From Paucimonas sp. (lineage in GTDB: Bacteria; Pseudomonadota; Gammaproteobacteria; Burkholderiales; Burkholderiaceae_D): a DNA stretch of 9,107 bases. The stretch covers positions 1-9,107 of the forward strand of contig JAQSWC010000058.1 of assembly GCA_029266815.1 (NCBI GenBank). The letters are read 5' to 3'. A program made the position numbers and the translations under genes. The notes under the pieces are model-generated. The model did not search any database. It saw nothing but the letters and a program-made list of their open reading frames with translations, and had not been told where the DNA came from. Position 1 is the first letter of the stretch; each line of letters starts with the position of its first letter. Positions 6,827-9,107 of this stretch are shown here, one piece after another.

Positions 6827-8178
6827 TGATGCTGAGCGCGCTGATCATGAGGATAGTGTGGCCGAAGCGGCTGTTCACGCGACTGACTTTCAACATCGTT
6901 CTGGCGCTCTTCGCCGGCCATCTGCTGGGGGGTGTCATTGAGCGGCTCGCCGGGCAGGATTATGTAGAAACCGCCGTCGGACACTTCCTTGCCAAAGATA
7001 TGGCGTCTGCGATCGAGCTGCTTTCTCCCTTGTCGCCGGAAGAAAGACAAGCAATGCTGCCTCGCCTGCAGAGGAAGTACTACCGCTTCTCGCTCGGGAG
7101 CGAACCGTTCGACCCGGCGCAACCGGCATCACTGGATTACTACGCCCGCTATCTGCATGGCACCATGGAACGAGAATTGGGCACGCGCTATGCGATTGCA
7201 GCCGCCGCTCCACGTTCACCGTCCGAAGAAGTGAGACTGCGCGTGCAGCTTGCCGACGGCACGCCGCTGACCGCCGAAGTCCCGATCGTACCCGCAGCCG
7301 TACACTGGCTGGGCGGCATTATCTTTCCCGCGCAAATGCTGGTGGTGTTCGCCTTCATCTGGATAGGCACGAGGCAAGCCACCGTCCCGTTGATGAAGCT
7401 TTCAAGGGCCGCAAAAAAACTGGGAACGTCTTTGAAATGCGAACCGCTCCCCGAAACCGGGCCTGCCGAAATAGCAGCGGCGGCAGCCGCATTCAATGCC
7501 ATGCAGCGGCAGATTACCGAACATCTGGCCGAACGCACAAGAATACTTGCAGCGATTTCACACGACTTGCAGACTCCGCTCACTCGCATGAAGCTGCGTG
7601 CGGAATTGCTGGACGAAACCGGGGTGCGGAGCAAGATGCTGGATGACCTGAATGAAATGCAGGCACTGGTACAGGAAGGGCTCACTTATGCGCGAAGCAT
7701 GCACAGCATGAACGAGGCACTGTGCAGGGTCGATCTTCCGGCATTTCTGTCTAGCCTTGCGGCAGACTACAACGATCAGGGCCGGGAAATAGCACTGGCC
7801 AAGGTGCCGGACGTTGTGATTACTACGCGGCCGCACGCCTTGCGGCGCATCGTCAGCAATCTGCTCGACAATGCGCTCAAGTTCGGTCATGACGTTGAAC
7901 TTTGTGCCGAGGCGGATGAAAGCCATGTGACTCTCAGAATCCTGGACCGCGGCCCCGGCATTCCGGAGCATGAACTCGAAGCCGTGCTAAAACCTTTTTA
8001 CCGCGTCGAAAGCTCACGCAGCCGGGAAACTGGCGGCACCGGACTCGGCCTCGCCATTGCCCAGCAACTGACACTCGCCCTGAATGCCAGGCTGTCCCTG
8101 ATGAACCGCCCTGAAGGAGGACTGGAAGCACGTATCTTCCTTCTGCTTCACCAGGAAGCCGCATTGACAGAAGCCTGA
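6823..8178 (+). CDS. Sensor histidine kinase (EnvZ-like class, HAMP domain)
   Basis: A 451-residue inner-membrane kinase, partner of the response regulator just upstream. A first membrane helix lies at about 19-40, a periplasmic domain of roughly 120 residues at 41-162 has no recognisable sensor fold, and a second helix lies at about 163-183. A HAMP linker follows (about 184-238, beginning TVPLMKLSRAAKKLG). The dimerisation domain has H247 in ISHDLQTPLTRMKLRAELL. The ATPase domain shows the N-box NLLDNALKFG (346-355, N350 expected to bind Mg-ATP), G1 DRGPGIP (375-381), the F-box PFYRVESSRS (391-400) and G2 GGTGLGLAIAQQL (404-416). All catalytic elements are present. Translation starts at the ATG overlapping the regulator's TGA; two further ATG codons follow at once (MMM), and M9 is also possible, so the exact start is uncertain by a few residues. 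The signal is unknown. Confidence 0.94.
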   Translation: MMMLSALIMRIVWPKRLFTRLTFNIVLALFAGHLLGGVIERLAGQDYVETAVGHFLAKDMASAIELLSPLSPEERQAMLPRLQRKYYRFSLGSEPFDPAQPASLDYYARYLHGTMERELGTRYAIAAAAPRSPSEEVRLRVQLADGTPLTAEVPIVPAAVHWLGGIIFPAQMLVVFAFIWIGTRQATVPLMKLSRAAKKLGTSLKCEPLPETGPAEIAAAAAAFNAMQRQITEHLAERTRILAAISHDLQTPLTRMKLRAELLDETGVRSKMLDDLNEMQALVQEGLTYARSMHSMNEALCRVDLPAFLSSLAADYNDQGREIALAKVPDVVITTRPHALRRIVSNLLDNALKFGHDVELCAEADESHVTLRILDRGPGIPEHELEAVLKPFYRVESSRSRETGGTGLGLAIAQQLTLALNARLSLMNRPEGGLEARIFLLLHQEAALTEA

Positions 8179-8196
8179 GATGTTTCACCGCCGAAA

Positions 8197-8230
8197 GGCA
8201 CTAGCGCTGTGCCATCCAGGCTTGCAGCCT
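8197..8230 (+). terminator. Two small hairpins after the kinase gene
   Basis: Eighteen bases after the kinase stop, GGCAC (8197-8201) and GTGCC (8209-8213) can pair around a seven-base loop, and AGGCT (8218-8222) with AGCCT (8226-8230) around a three-base loop. Neither is followed by a clear T-run, so intrinsic termination is doubtful. The rest of the gap to 8342 holds only a possible AT-rich -10 (TAAAAT at 8281-8286) with no matching -35 box. Confidence 0.2.
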
Positions 8231-8342
8231 TACCTCATGCCTTGCAAACTGCACTCAACGCGGCCCAATCATTTTGGTCATAAAATGGGGGCATTCGGAG
8301 GCAGGCAGAAACCTCCACTCATTGTCGACATCCACCTCCGCC

Positions 8343-9107
8343 ATGTCCGCCAACGACGAAACTCATCAGCAGCCCCCCGCATCAACCGACGCGGCAGCAG
8401 CCAATGGCAGCCCTGCCAATCCACGCCTTCAGGAAAGCAATATGCCGCGCTATGGAGCGGAAGAATCTCCGTGGAGAGCGATGTGGCATATCGTCAGCGC
8501 GCGCGCGCAATCCATTTCCAATCGCGTCGCACGCGGCATTCCTACCGTCAACGCGAATGGATTGCTCCATCCGAGCAACATCAGGCTGCGGGATTACGCC
8601 CGCCATCTGGATGGCCTGGTGTTACAGGGCGGTGCAGACGTGGCGCCGCAGAGCTATTCGGAGACTGCCACCCGACCGGAATGGAACGGCGACCGCGCGC
8701 GTGACATGTATGAGCTGGAGTTGCTGCATGAATTCATCGAGGCGGACAAGCCGGTGCTTGGCATCTGCCGCGGATGCCAGTTGATCAACGTGGCTTTCGG
8801 CGGATCGCTTTACCAAGACATCGCCACCGATGTGCCAACTGCGATCGACCATGTGAGCGATTCCTATGACCGCCATTACCATGAGCTGCGCCTCACGGAA
8901 GGATCAACGATGTCACGCATGTTTCCGGCACAACAAAAATTGCTCGTGAATTCGATTCATCACCAGGCGGTGAAGACGCTGGGCCGCGATCTTTCGGTTG
9001 AAGCGGTGTCCGGCAGCGACAACATCATCGAAGCGATCCGCTACCGCAAATCGAATTTCGTGATGGGCGTGCAATGGCATCCCGAATTTCACCAGGCCGG
9101 GGCTCCC
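8343..9107 (+). CDS. Class I glutamine amidotransferase-like protein (peptidase C26, gamma-glutamyl-GABA hydrolase type), 3' partial, apparently lacking the first fold segment
   Basis: The frame is open from ATG 8343 to the window end (255 codons, no stop). The catalytic part resembles PuuD-like gamma-glutamyl hydrolases, which cleave gamma-glutamyl amides such as gamma-glutamyl-GABA: LDGLVLQGGADVAPQSY (89-105), the nucleophile elbow VLGICRGCQ with C142, AFGGSLYQDI (151-160), NSIHHQAV (203-210) and the triad segment VQWHPEFH with H246 and E248. Residues 1-65 are an Ala/Pro/Gln-rich tail followed by MPRYGAEESPWRAMW... and SARAQSISNRVARG, after which IPTVNANG begins. Family members normally have a first beta strand and helix (an R-IG-SAR-like strand and a helix ending in the strand before IPTV) in front of this point; none is seen here. 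An alternative start at 8442 has the better ribosome binding site. Substrate is uncertain, and activity is doubtful if the missing part is real. Confidence 0.82.
   Translation, partial: MSANDETHQQPPASTDAAAANGSPANPRLQESNMPRYGAEESPWRAMWHIVSARAQSISNRVARGIPTVNANGLLHPSNIRLRDYARHLDGLVLQGGADVAPQSYSETATRPEWNGDRARDMYELELLHEFIEADKPVLGICRGCQLINVAFGGSLYQDIATDVPTAIDHVSDSYDRHYHELRLTEGSTMSRMFPAQQKLLVNSIHHQAVKTLGRDLSVEAVSGSDNIIEAIRYRKSNFVMGVQWHPEFHQAGAP
8431..8434 (+). promoter_or_regulatory. Shine-Dalgarno for an alternative amidotransferase start at 8442
   Basis: AGGA lies seven bases before an in-frame ATG at 8442 (MPRYGAEE...). The ATG at 8343 has no purine-rich sequence close upstream; the bases before it are the opposite (CACCTCCGCC). 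The shorter 222-codon visible form is therefore a serious alternative, although the codons between 8343 and 8441 also look like normal coding sequence of a low-complexity tail. Confidence 0.4.

Noticed and set aside
8180..8784. Plus-strand open frames overlapping the amidotransferase start in the other two frames
   Set aside because: Their products are rich in Arg, Ser and Gln without motifs, typical of shifted frames, and neither restores the missing first strand of the amidotransferase.

Overview
The window looks like ordinary chromosome from a betaproteobacterium, most likely order Burkholderiales and perhaps near Oxalobacteraceae (Herminiimonas/Herbaspirillum-like). This placement is inferred from the style of the proteins and from a deoxynucleoside kinase gene directly followed by panB; no search was possible. 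Composition is moderately GC-rich by eye. Genes are densely packed, the longest gap is about 175 bases, and no RNA gene, CRISPR array, insertion sequence or phage gene was seen.

Left part (1-2837), housekeeping. A 5'-truncated deoxynucleoside kinase gene (2-622) is followed two bases later by panB (625-1458), the first committed step of pantothenate synthesis. Convergent to these is a beta-class carbonic anhydrase (1529-2197, minus). Divergent from the carbonic anhydrase is a conserved protein of unknown function (2373-2789, plus).

Middle part (2838-8178), a likely signalling and export module. An ABC transporter made of an ATPase (5227-5934, minus) and a large duplicated FtsX-type permease (2838-5243, minus, translationally overlapped with the ATPase gene) is divergently transcribed from an OmpR-family response regulator (6089-6826, plus) and its sensor histidine kinase (6823-8178, plus, ATGA overlap). 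The 154-base divergent promoter region holds an 8-bp inverted repeat and a GATACAA direct repeat with 10-bp periodicity, a good candidate binding site for the response regulator. The simplest model is that the kinase senses an envelope signal, the regulator acts on the shared region, and the transporter moves a lipid or peptide-like substrate or remodels the envelope. The substrate cannot be read from the sequence.

Right end (8343-9107), a class I glutamine amidotransferase-like protein (peptidase C26 / gamma-glutamyl-GABA hydrolase type) cut by the window edge. Its catalytic half looks intact, but the usual first strand and helix of the fold seem to be missing between an N-terminal extension and the IPTVN segment. 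This is the oddest gene in the window.

I found no convincing new defence or mobile system. The most useful leads are the apparent internal deletion in the amidotransferase, the operator-like repeats between the ABC and two-component genes, and the uncharacterised transporter/two-component pairing.
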